NCBI GenBank assembly: GCA_034003745.1
Contig: JAVEYA010000065.1
Location: 1 to 12,774, forward strand
Direction of reading: 5' to 3'
DNA: 12,774 nt
Source: JAVEYA01 sp034003745
Lineage (GTDB): Bacteria; Bacillota; Peptococcia; DRI-13; PHAD01
The notes under the pieces were generated by a model. It was not told the DNA's origin. It was given only the letters and a program-made list of their open reading frames with translations, and did not search any database. Shown here in pieces: positions 6,266 through 12,315 of the stretch (within the stretch, counting starts at the first letter, position 1; each line of letters opens with the position of its first letter). Position numbers and translations under genes: made by a program.

Positions 6266-7291
6266 ATGAGTGAAGAAAAGTCCTGTTGCTGCAATGCCGC
6301 TCGCTGCGGCGACGAAAGCAGTATCCCTGTCGTTCCTACGGATACTCGCTTCGAAGACATACTCGGCGCATGGAAAGTGCGCTGGGGTATTCATCGAATG
6401 AATTATAGGATTAACCCGGGCCTTTATGCCGTGGGCTCGCCTGACAACGCCTCTCCCATACTCGTCAGCGCAAATTACAAGCTCACATTCGATTCTCTGA
6501 GAAAAGAGTTGTCCGGACTTGACTGCTGGCTCTTAATACTAGATACAAAGGGCGTCAACGTATGGTGTGCGGCCGGCAAAGGCACATTCGGAACCGCTGA
6601 GCTGATAAACCGTATTGCGAAGACAGGTTTAGGAGAAATCGTATCACACAGAAAGCTGATATTACCCCAATTGGGCGCTGTCGGCGTCAGCGCCCACGAA
6701 GTTGCTGAAAAGACCGGTTTTTCAGTGATATACGGTCCGGTCAGAGCAAATGACATCAACGCATTTATTCATTCCGGTTTTCAAGCCACAGAAGAAATGC
6801 GCACCGTGCAATTTACGGCATGGGATAGATTTATTTTAACGCCTGTAGAACTGGTGGAAGCGGCAAAGACCTCTTTATCGGTGTTTGGCGTATTGTTCCT
6901 CCTCAATATCTTCGCGGCAAGAACCTTTGGGCTGTCGGATTTTATCGTTTACGCGGGCGTTGTGGTTACAGGAACAGTTATCACGCCCGTGTTCCTTCCT
7001 TTCATCCCCGGAAGAGCTTTCGCCTGGAAAGGTTGGCTTACGGGTCTCCTATGGACGGCAGCATGTGTTTTCTTTAACGGCTGGCTAACTCCGGACAATC
7101 TGCTGCTCGGCATAGGGTATCTGCTTGTATTGCCGTCTTTCTCAGCATATCTGGCAATGAATTTTACAGGCTCATCAACCTACACATCCTTCTCAGGAGT
7201 AATAAAAGAAATGAAAATCTCCTTGCCCTTCATTGTCTCCTCATCAGTCTTAGGGATCGTATTGATACTGATAAAAAGCTTTATTGCTTGA
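6266..7291 (+). CDS. hgcA: Mercury methylation corrinoid protein HgcA
   Basis: A 341-residue protein. The cytosolic corrinoid-binding domain (about residues 35-190) contains the signature cap-helix motif NVWCAAGK (98-105); Cys101 is the lower-axial cobalt ligand in studied HgcA. It continues GTFGT, HRKLILPQLGA and YGPVRA, all conserved in the family. Five predicted membrane helices follow (about 203-218, 224-247, 256-274, 278-299, 317-338), with MNFTGSSTYTS before the last. HgcA transfers a methyl group from its methylcobamide to Hg(II). The N-terminus carries an unusual thiol cluster, CCC at 7-9 and C14. ATG 6266 is chosen (AAGGA 10 nt upstream); a TTG at 6239 overlapping arsR is less likely. 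A plain corrinoid iron-sulfur protein is excluded by the membrane domain and cap-helix motif. hgcB follows 12 nt downstream. Confidence 0.96.
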   Translation: MSEEKSCCCNAARCGDESSIPVVPTDTRFEDILGAWKVRWGIHRMNYRINPGLYAVGSPDNASPILVSANYKLTFDSLRKELSGLDCWLLILDTKGVNVWCAAGKGTFGTAELINRIAKTGLGEIVSHRKLILPQLGAVGVSAHEVAEKTGFSVIYGPVRANDINAFIHSGFQATEEMRTVQFTAWDRFILTPVELVEAAKTSLSVFGVLFLLNIFAARTFGLSDFIVYAGVVVTGTVITPVFLPFIPGRAFAWKGWLTGLLWTAACVFFNGWLTPDNLLLGIGYLLVLPSFSAYLAMNFTGSSTYTSFSGVIKEMKISLPFIVSSSVLGIVLILIKSFIA

Positions 7292-7303
7292 TAAGGAGGT
7301 ACT

Positions 7304-7582
7304 ATGAAACATAAACATTTAAAAAATGTCGCAACGCTTATTCTGAATGCCGAAAAATGTATAGCCTGCGGAAGATGCACAGAGGTCTGCCCCCACGGCG
7401 TTTTCAGTATGCCAAATAAGAAAGTACAGATAAAAGATAAAGATAGTTGCATGGAATGCGGCGCTTGCACCATGAATTGCCCGGTAGGCGCCCTCTCTGT
7501 TGAAGCAAGCGTGGGGTGCGCCGCGGCCATCATCAAAGGATGGTTTACCGGAAGCGAACCAAGCTGTGATTGCTGTAAATAA
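7304..7582 (+). CDS. hgcB: Mercury methylation ferredoxin HgcB
   Basis: A 92-residue 2x[4Fe-4S] ferredoxin. Cysteines 19, 22, 25 and 29 (CIACGRCTEVCP) and 49, 52, 55 and 59 (CMECGACTMNCP) ligate the clusters; the C-M/I-ECGAC form is the HgcB signature. A lone C72 in SVGCAAAI and a C-terminal CDCC (C88, C90, C91) match the extra cysteines that HgcB proteins are proposed to use to hand Hg(II) to HgcA. HgcB supplies electrons to reduce the HgcA corrinoid to Co(I). A strong AAGGAGG lies 5 nt upstream of the ATG. It is the last gene of the operon; no clear terminator is visible in the 105 bp to the convergent YolD gene. Confidence 0.96.
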   Translation: MKHKHLKNVATLILNAEKCIACGRCTEVCPHGVFSMPNKKVQIKDKDSCMECGACTMNCPVGALSVEASVGCAAAIIKGWFTGSEPSCDCCK

Positions 7583-7687
7583 TTTAGCGACAGGTATGTT
7601 GGGTCACATTAAGGGACTTACAAATATACTTTGACTTATCAGAAATTAGTCTTTATTTCACCCGCGTTTGTCAAAATCTCATTGCCG

Positions 7688-8131
7688 TTATTCACCCTCA
7701 CACGAATGAGACGCCACAGATTCGAATATCTGCCCATCTATGCTGATGATTTCATCAATGGGGATCGCTGTGCCATCGGTCATCACAACAACCCGTTCAT
7801 ATTCGTCTATCTTTTTGGCCGTACTGATAGCAGTCACATAAGCGCCGCCATTCTTCTTTTCATCCGGCTGAAAATAGGTGAGCGCGATTTCGGGATGCTC
7901 TTTAATCCGCTCTGCTATAATTTGCAGCCTATGGCTCAAAGCGTCCTTCATGTATTGGTCCAATTCTACTCTCTCATCGGTCAGTCTTGCGGTTTCTTTG
8001 ATGGCGGCGCCATGGCCGGTCAGTGCGGCGAAGGGGGAAAACTGAGCCGCCCGATCAGCGACTGCCATATGAGGGCGTGTCGTAGAGACATGGTGCGGCA
8101 GATGGATGATGTCGTCATATGCCTTCGTCAT
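7688..8131 (-). CDS. YolD-like protein
   Basis: A 147-residue cytosolic protein of the YolD-like family. It begins with the characteristic stretch MTKAYDDIIHLPHHVSTTRP, then AVADRAAQFSPFAALTGHGAAI, and ends in a compact beta-rich domain. YolD proteins are found almost always next to UvrX/UmuC-like Y-family polymerases, and a UmuD-like accessory role has been proposed but not proven. Its ATG overlaps the stop of the upstream polymerase gene by 4 nt, so the two are translationally coupled. No good terminator is visible after the stop; the gene converges on hgcB. Confidence 0.9.
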   Translation of the reverse strand: MTKAYDDIIHLPHHVSTTRPHMAVADRAAQFSPFAALTGHGAAIKETARLTDERVELDQYMKDALSHRLQIIAERIKEHPEIALTYFQPDEKKNGGAYVTAISTAKKIDEYERVVVMTDGTAIPIDEIISIDGQIFESVASHSCEGE

Positions 8132-9651
8132 GCCTTGTGCCCTCCAACCTGCTTGTTCCGGTCTACTGTGGTGGCGCCTTCCTCCAGGTTCATTCCCTTT
8201 AGGATGGCGTTTTTGCCGTGTTTCTTCTTTATCTCCAGTATTGCTTTCTGCATCCTTTTTTCCCGTGCGAGCCCAGCTTCTTCAGCCTCTTTCTTTGCCC
8301 GCTCAGCCGCGTAATCCGTAAAAAGATTAAGTTGTTCAAGGTTATCCGTCTTTTGAACGGCTGCCTCATTCACAACATGATTTGCTGTGATGTTGACTCT
8401 CCTGACCAGGAGGTTTTCGTCAACAATACGCTCGAACAGCGTTGTGACCGAATCCATGATCAGCTTTGTAGAGGAGGTCTGTCTGCCAAGATTCGCCGTA
8501 CCATGAGCAGATTTTGGAACGGCGCGCCCGTAATGGTCAGTGGTGATTGCCCCGTGATAGGATTTCTTTATCTTCGGGTTTGTCAGATTTTCAATATCAT
8601 ATCCGACCGTCAAAACAAGCTGATCGGTCACAAGCCTTTTATCCACCAGATCAAGTACCAGCAGATCGGTCATTTCCCGCACAATCAGCTTCGCTTTGTC
8701 AAAGGTATAGGCAGATTGCAGCACCTGTCCCGATCCAAGACTGTTTGTGCTTGGTTTATACGCTTTAATATCGGCAATCGTACACGGCTCCCAACCCCAT
8801 GCATGGTCGATCAGAAGCTCCGCGTTGATACCGAACAGCTTATACAGCAAATCCTCGTTATAGTAATCGGTAGGTTTACCAAGAGAGCATCTTGCAATAT
8901 CTCCCATGGTGAGGAGCCCCTGTTCCTCCAGCTTCTTGGCATAACCTCTGCCAACGCGCCAAAAATCAGTTAGAGGCCGATGTGACCACAGCAAGCGACG
9001 GTAGCTCGCTTCATCCAACTCGGCGATCCGCATACCGTTGTTATCAGCCGGAACGCGCTTTGCCTGAATATCCATAGCGATCTTGCAAAGGTACAAGTTT
9101 GTACCGATTCCCGCTGTTGCCGTGACGCCGATTGTTTTAAGAACATCCAGAATCATTTCTGCGGCCAGCTCACGGGCTGAAAGATTGTAGGTGTTCAGAT
9201 AATCGGTGGCGTCAAGGAATACCTCGTCGATGGAGTAGACATGAATATCTTCGGGCGCGATGTATTTCAAGTAGATATTGTAAATCCGCGTGCTGTACTC
9301 TATATAATATGCCATCCTCGGTGGAGCAACAATGTAGTCTAACGCGAGACCCGGTGAGGATTTCAATTCAGTATCATTGCAGGAAACGCCGGAGAAGGCT
9401 CTTCCCGGTGCTTTGCGTAACCGTGCCGCATTTACTTCCTTGACCTTCTGCACAACTTCAAACAGCCTCGCCCTGCCGGGAATGCCGTATGCTTTGAGAG
9501 GGGGAGAGACGGCGAGACAGATGGTTTTTTCGGTGCGGCTTGCGTCAGCGACAACAAGGTTCGCAGTCAGCGGATCAAGACCTCGTTCCATACACTCGAC
9601 CGAAGCGTAGAAGGATTTTAAATCGATTGCGATATAGGTCCTGTTCTTCAT
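8128..9651 (-). CDS. Y-family DNA polymerase, UvrX/UmuC type
   Basis: A 507-residue translesion polymerase. The palm carries the catalytic acidic residues D10 (AIDLKSFYASVE) and D142/E143 (YSIDEVFLD). TATAGIGTNLYLCKIA is the family's fingers/palm segment, and the WRVGRGYAKKLEEQG region is the helix-hairpin-helix thumb. QLNLF at 440-444 fits a beta-clamp binding motif. The lysine-rich C-terminal tail (about 450-507) is probably disordered. Such polymerases copy damaged DNA error-prone, usually under SOS control, and in Bacillota are frequent on prophages and mobile elements. The start has GGAG 8 nt upstream. It is followed by a YolD-like gene with a 4-nt overlap. No LexA box is seen upstream; a 14-bp inverted repeat at 9679-9692 could be an operator. 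Confidence 0.94.
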   Translation of the reverse strand: MKNRTYIAIDLKSFYASVECMERGLDPLTANLVVADASRTEKTICLAVSPPLKAYGIPGRARLFEVVQKVKEVNAARLRKAPGRAFSGVSCNDTELKSSPGLALDYIVAPPRMAYYIEYSTRIYNIYLKYIAPEDIHVYSIDEVFLDATDYLNTYNLSARELAAEMILDVLKTIGVTATAGIGTNLYLCKIAMDIQAKRVPADNNGMRIAELDEASYRRLLWSHRPLTDFWRVGRGYAKKLEEQGLLTMGDIARCSLGKPTDYYNEDLLYKLFGINAELLIDHAWGWEPCTIADIKAYKPSTNSLGSGQVLQSAYTFDKAKLIVREMTDLLVLDLVDKRLVTDQLVLTVGYDIENLTNPKIKKSYHGAITTDHYGRAVPKSAHGTANLGRQTSSTKLIMDSVTTLFERIVDENLLVRRVNITANHVVNEAAVQKTDNLEQLNLFTDYAAERAKKEAEEAGLAREKRMQKAILEIKKKHGKNAILKGMNLEEGATTVDRNKQVGGHKA

Positions 9652-9678
9652 ACTTATTCTCCGGTCGCCTCCTTAAAT

Positions 9679-9692
9679 GCAAAATTATTTGC
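9679..9692. promoter_or_regulatory. Inverted repeat upstream of the polymerase gene
   Basis: GCAAA-ATTA-TTTGC, arms fully complementary, 28 nt before the polymerase start. It could be a repressor site but does not match the Bacillota LexA consensus (CGAAC-N4-GTTCG). Confidence 0.25.
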
Positions 9693-9748
9693 TCAATAAA
9701 TTCCAAATTTGTCGAGCCATTAACCTTATTTATGAATCACATAAACGC

Positions 9749-10201
9749 TTAGCTATTCTCGAAATACTTCTGATACATTTCATCTGAGGTAGCGATAATT
9801 GTGCCATCTTCAAAGCCTAACGCAAATTCATTCATTTCTTTATTAATTAAAAGAGCGTAATTTATCCCCAATGACGGAAATGTTGCATTCTGATAATATA
9901 TAATACCCTGCCAATCCCCATGCTTCCTGAAAATAACACTTGCGTGCATACTTTCGCGCCCGGTTCTTTCGTGGTATTCAATATAAAATTTTCCTATAAA
10001 CCTTTGTTCGTCTGCAAACAGGTAATTGCTTTTTGTACCATTCATATAAACCGCCGTTTCCTGGACTGCATTTCCGTCTTTATATATGTGGGCGGTTATT
10101 GTCTGGTTGATATCTGCCGCAAACGGGATTTTTAACGTAGCCCACAGGCCTATCAGAATTACGGCTGAAATTATGATAACAATCTTAATAGCCTTTTTCA
10201 T
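9749..10201 (-). CDS. Hypothetical membrane-anchored exported protein
   Basis: A 150-residue protein that I do not recognise. The N-terminus MKKAIKIV plus a hydrophobic stretch to about residue 22 is a signal peptide or anchor; no lipobox cysteine is present. The remaining ~125 residues are mixed beta-rich, with ITAHIYKDGNAVQETAVYMNG and a repeating aromatic pattern, suggesting a small extracytoplasmic beta domain. GGGAG lies 6 nt before the ATG, so the gene is likely translated. It stands alone: about 100 bp separates it from the polymerase gene downstream. Function unknown. Confidence 0.7.
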   Translation of the reverse strand: MKKAIKIVIIISAVILIGLWATLKIPFAADINQTITAHIYKDGNAVQETAVYMNGTKSNYLFADEQRFIGKFYIEYHERTGRESMHASVIFRKHGDWQGIIYYQNATFPSLGINYALLINKEMNEFALGFEDGTIIATSDEMYQKYFENS

Positions 10202-10294
10202 TTATTACTCCCATCAGAGATTTTGCTGCGTATTTCTTGCTATAGTTAATATAACATATCTTTTCATACGCTCGCATAAAGCCTGACAGAGAAC

Positions 10295-10337
10295 AAGAAC
10301 AGGATATTGCCAAATTAAGCGGCAACACCCTGTTCTT
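10295..10337 (-). terminator. Strong two-part hairpin in a gene-poor gap
   Basis: AAGAACAGG pairs perfectly with CCTGTTCTT, and inside it TTGCC pairs with GGCAA across a small internal loop. The minus-strand side continues GTTCTC, a weak U-rich tail; the plus side continues TATAGTTATTT. It may terminate in either direction. The gap 10202-10512 otherwise holds only the doubtful ORF at 10347-10424. Confidence 0.5.
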
Positions 10338-10346
10338 TATAGTTAT

Positions 10347-10424
10347 TTAGTGCTCCGTTACTTTTTGTCTTTGATTGCCGCCTGGACCGCTTTTAGCAAA
10401 ATAGACCATTCGCCGCTTTTTCAC
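10347..10424 (-). other. Doubtful 25-residue basic ORF
   Basis: A GTG-started frame reading KKRRMVYFAKSGPGG and ending in TEH, 9 nt before the hairpin at 10295-10337. There is no Shine-Dalgarno and no recognised family. It is listed because position and hairpin are gene-like; it may equally be a remnant of a longer frame that opens after a TAG at 10503-10505. Confidence 0.18.
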
Positions 10425-10512
10425 ATTATGGAATACTTTTTTGTTACCATAATTTATAGCTACCCTGGCTAAATACACAAAACATGAATGATAGGTATTA
10501 TTCTAATATTAA

Positions 10513-10890
10513 CTATACCAAGGCTCTGATTAAATAAAGAAAAAGCACTATCCCACTTAACCCAAGAGGTATTCCTGAGAATACACCTGCTCCCAATGTT
10601 GCACGATATGATTTTGCCTTTATATAACCGTAAATATGAATTATGGCATTTCCTACACTGATAGCAACAGTATAAAAGGCAAGATAATAAGCAAGTTTAA
10701 TATCGAATAGCAACATGAAAGCAATGAGGAAATTAAGCCCGACTAGAACCGATGCTGCCCGTAAATAGTAACCCCTTTTGTTTCCAGGCTTAGGTACTAA
10801 TTCATAAGCATCCATTCCTATTTCTTCAAAGCAATGAAGCACTTGAAAAAACGTAGTAATTAAGACAAGTAGAAGTATAGTTGTGCTCAT
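10513..10890 (-). CDS. HXXEE-domain membrane protein
   Basis: A 125-residue integral membrane protein with about four hydrophobic segments. HCFEE at residues 19-23 is the HXXEE motif that names this uncharacterised family, and NAIIHIYGYIKAKSYRATLG is its usual second conserved block (N-x2-IH). The residues suggest a membrane-embedded metal or catalytic site but no function is established. The start is supported by GAGGAGG 6 nt upstream. It lies 22 nt behind the TetR gene on the same strand, so it is most likely the target of that regulator. No terminator is evident after the stop. Confidence 0.85.
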   Translation of the reverse strand: MSTTILLLVLITTFFQVLHCFEEIGMDAYELVPKPGNKRGYYLRAASVLVGLNFLIAFMLLFDIKLAYYLAFYTVAISVGNAIIHIYGYIKAKSYRATLGAGVFSGIPLGLSGIVLFLYLIRALV

Positions 10891-10912
10891 ATAGGCCTCC
10901 TCATTTTATTGA

Positions 10913-11566
10913 TTAAGCTTTCAGTCCGGACATGATAAATGCAACGGTATTCTCAACTTCAACAGCGTCGTCCCATTTGTATCCAGGTAATATAATAAAA
11001 CGAGTAACCAAGAATCCTACTATGGAAGTAAGCATAAGCCGAATAACCGTATCGGTTGGAAAAATTTTAAGTTGGCCTTTATCTTGGAAGTGAGCTATAA
11101 TTTTTGTGAATTCTTGATAAACCCGGTTAGTAAACAACCTTTTCAAGTCAGCGTTTATTTCATCATGAAAGGCGGCCTCTTGCAAGAGGATTTTCATAAT
11201 AGGAGCACGGCTCCTGAGAAATTGATAACGGTTGTTTAATAGAAATCGTAAGAAATCCTCAAAACTTTCATATTCCTTATTGAAAATATCTTTAACACAG
11301 GTTCTTTCTATGATAGGTGCAATACCTTTTGTCAAGGTAGGTGTGACAATAGCTAAGAGCAGCTCTTTTTTTGTTTTATAATGGCGGAAAATTGTCCCTT
11401 CAGCTACACCGGCTTTTGATGCAATCTCGCTTGTGGATGTATTCGAGTAACCTTTATCGGCAAACTCTTGGATTGCAACCTCTAGTATTCTTGCTTGTTT
11501 ATCTGTAATTTTATATTCTTTATCTGTCTGACCAATAATCTCCATAATCCATTGTTTCTCATCCAA
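10913..11566 (-). CDS. TetR/AcrR-family transcriptional regulator
   Basis: A 217-residue repressor. The N-terminal helix-turn-helix reads ARILEVAIQEFADKGYSNTSTSEIASKAGVAEGTIFRHYKTKKELL in overlapping blocks, the classic TetR pattern. The C-terminal ~140 residues are a helical ligand domain resembling AcrR/FadR-like regulators; the ligand is not predictable. I choose TTG 11566 because AGGAGG lies 9 nt upstream; extending further 5' would run through the promoter at 11637-11665. The palindrome GTGAGTACTCAC in the leader suggests autorepression. It is followed 22 nt later by the HXXEE membrane protein, forming a two-gene operon. Confidence 0.92.
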   Translation of the reverse strand: MDEKQWIMEIIGQTDKEYKITDKQARILEVAIQEFADKGYSNTSTSEIASKAGVAEGTIFRHYKTKKELLLAIVTPTLTKGIAPIIERTCVKDIFNKEYESFEDFLRFLLNNRYQFLRSRAPIMKILLQEAAFHDEINADLKRLFTNRVYQEFTKIIAHFQDKGQLKIFPTDTVIRLMLTSIVGFLVTRFIILPGYKWDDAVEVENTVAFIMSGLKA

Positions 11567-11610
11567 AATAATATTCCTCCTAGTAGTAATAAAACCAAGT
11601 TTATTATAGT

Positions 11611-11622
11611 GTGAGTACTCAC
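11611..11622. promoter_or_regulatory. Palindromic TetR operator
   Basis: GTGAGTACTCAC is a perfect 12-bp palindrome located just after the predicted start point of promoter 11637-11665. It lies inside the spacer of a second possible promoter (TTAAAA 11627-11632, TATAAT 11603-11608, minus strand, 18 bp apart). TGAGTGAGTACTCA-type sites are typical of TetR regulators. Confidence 0.7.
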
Positions 11623-11636
11623 TCATTTTTAAGCTT

Positions 11637-11665
11637 ATATTAACAACTGATTTAACAGGAGTCAA
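11637..11665 (-). promoter_or_regulatory. Promoter of the tetR-HXXEE operon
   Basis: Minus strand TTGACT (11660-11665), 17-bp spacer, TATAAT-like TAATAT (11637-11642). Confidence 0.7.
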
Positions 11666-11771
11666 GGTCCAAAGTATATTACATAAATCAATGGAACACT
11701 TTTTGCAATCATAAATTTTATAATCAACTCATGGGTTTTAGTTTGGCAAGGTTATAGAATCTTGCTTATCA

Positions 11772-11936
11772 TTACCGATTCCTTTCTCTTAATGCTAGAG
11801 ACTCATAACTTGTGTAATGCTGTTGCAACTCATCCACAAAGGTGTAAGCTCCACTTAAAATCAGGTCTTCTGTGTTTGCATCCACTGGCTCACCTCCCCC
11901 ATCATCTAATTTACATACATCTAATCTATTATACAT
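11772..11936 (-). CDS. Small ORF of unknown function
   Basis: The frame runs from a TAA at 11964-11966 to the stop at 11772. Two starts are possible. ATG 11936 gives 54 residues but has no Shine-Dalgarno. GTG 11885 gives 37 residues beginning MDANTEDLILSGAYTFVDEL and is preceded by a near-perfect GGAGGTG. The longer version encodes DDGGGEPV through that purine run, so the ribosome site may be only Gly codons. A promoter-like TTGACA (11936-11941)-18 bp-TATGTA (11912-11917) fits the shorter form. The C-terminus is acidic-aromatic then basic and predicted helical. Not recognised; it could be the C-terminal remnant of a larger mobile-element gene. Confidence 0.4.
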   Translation of the reverse strand: MYNRLDVCKLDDGGGEPVDANTEDLILSGAYTFVDELQQHYTSYESLALRERNR

Positions 11937-11980
11937 GTCAATTTGTAGAATCCCACGGAATACTTATTTTAAGTTAAATC

Positions 11981-12028
11981 AAAAAGGGTACTGCCTCTTA
12001 AAATCATTCAAAAGGCAATACCCTTTTT
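11981..12028. terminator. Bidirectional terminator hairpin
   Basis: AAAAAGGGTA at one end pairs with TACCCTTTTT at the other, and TGCCT with AGGCA inside; the stem is about 17 bp with a ~12-nt AT-rich loop. A and T runs on both flanks would allow termination in both directions. It closes the IS256 relic on the minus strand. Confidence 0.75.
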
Positions 12029-12084
12029 AGTCTCTGAAGCCTTGATACGCAACTTTTTAAACTCATTAACCAATCGTCACCGAA

Positions 12085-12240
12085 GTCGCTGCACACTGTC
12101 TTTTGTCTGTGGCCGTTACGCCGGTTGGTGGTTTCCTTGTTCTCCCTGTCATTTTTCTCATAGCCCAGGTTATGGGCCATTTTTGCTTCCAGCAAGCCCC
12201 TGGATGGTGTCAGCGAACAGATCTTTCACGGCTTTCTGGG
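12085..12240 (-). pseudogene. IS256-family transposase fragment, frameshifted
   Basis: The minus strand encodes KDLFADTIQGL and, one frame over, LLEAKMAHNLGYEKND then NRRNGHRQKTV. Together these match the N-terminal part of IS256/MULE-type transposases (the E-A-E/K-M-x-x-x-LGYEK-ND block). The two parts are joined by an extra base near 12193-12197. Homology stops around SDFG, and the catalytic DDE domain is missing, so this is a decayed end fragment. A different frame immediately after encodes about 20 residues ending KKGIAF before a stop, possibly the tail of another deleted gene. It lies beside an inserted IS21-type element. Confidence 0.75.
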
Positions 12241-12315
12241 CATCTCAATCAAAAAACAGTTATATAAATCATTATATTTCTTCCTTTTGGTTGTTTTGAA
12301 GCGACAAACCAAATT

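Noticed and set aside
6266..7582. Possible acetyl-CoA pathway corrinoid protein and generic ferredoxin
   Set aside because: The NVWCAAGK motif, the five-helix membrane domain and the HgcB-type CMECGAC motif are specific to the mercury methylation pair.
5931..7582. Mercury resistance (mer) operon
   Set aside because: No MerR, MerT, MerP, MerA or MerB sequence is present; the regulator is ArsR-type.
7631..8314. 227-codon plus-strand open frame downstream of hgcB
   Set aside because: It is antisense to the YolD and polymerase genes, which have clear family motifs and a coupled overlap.
11567..11665. Longer N-terminus of the TetR protein from 11665
   Set aside because: The extension would be encoded by the promoter and operator region, and the good ribosome binding site precedes TTG 11566.
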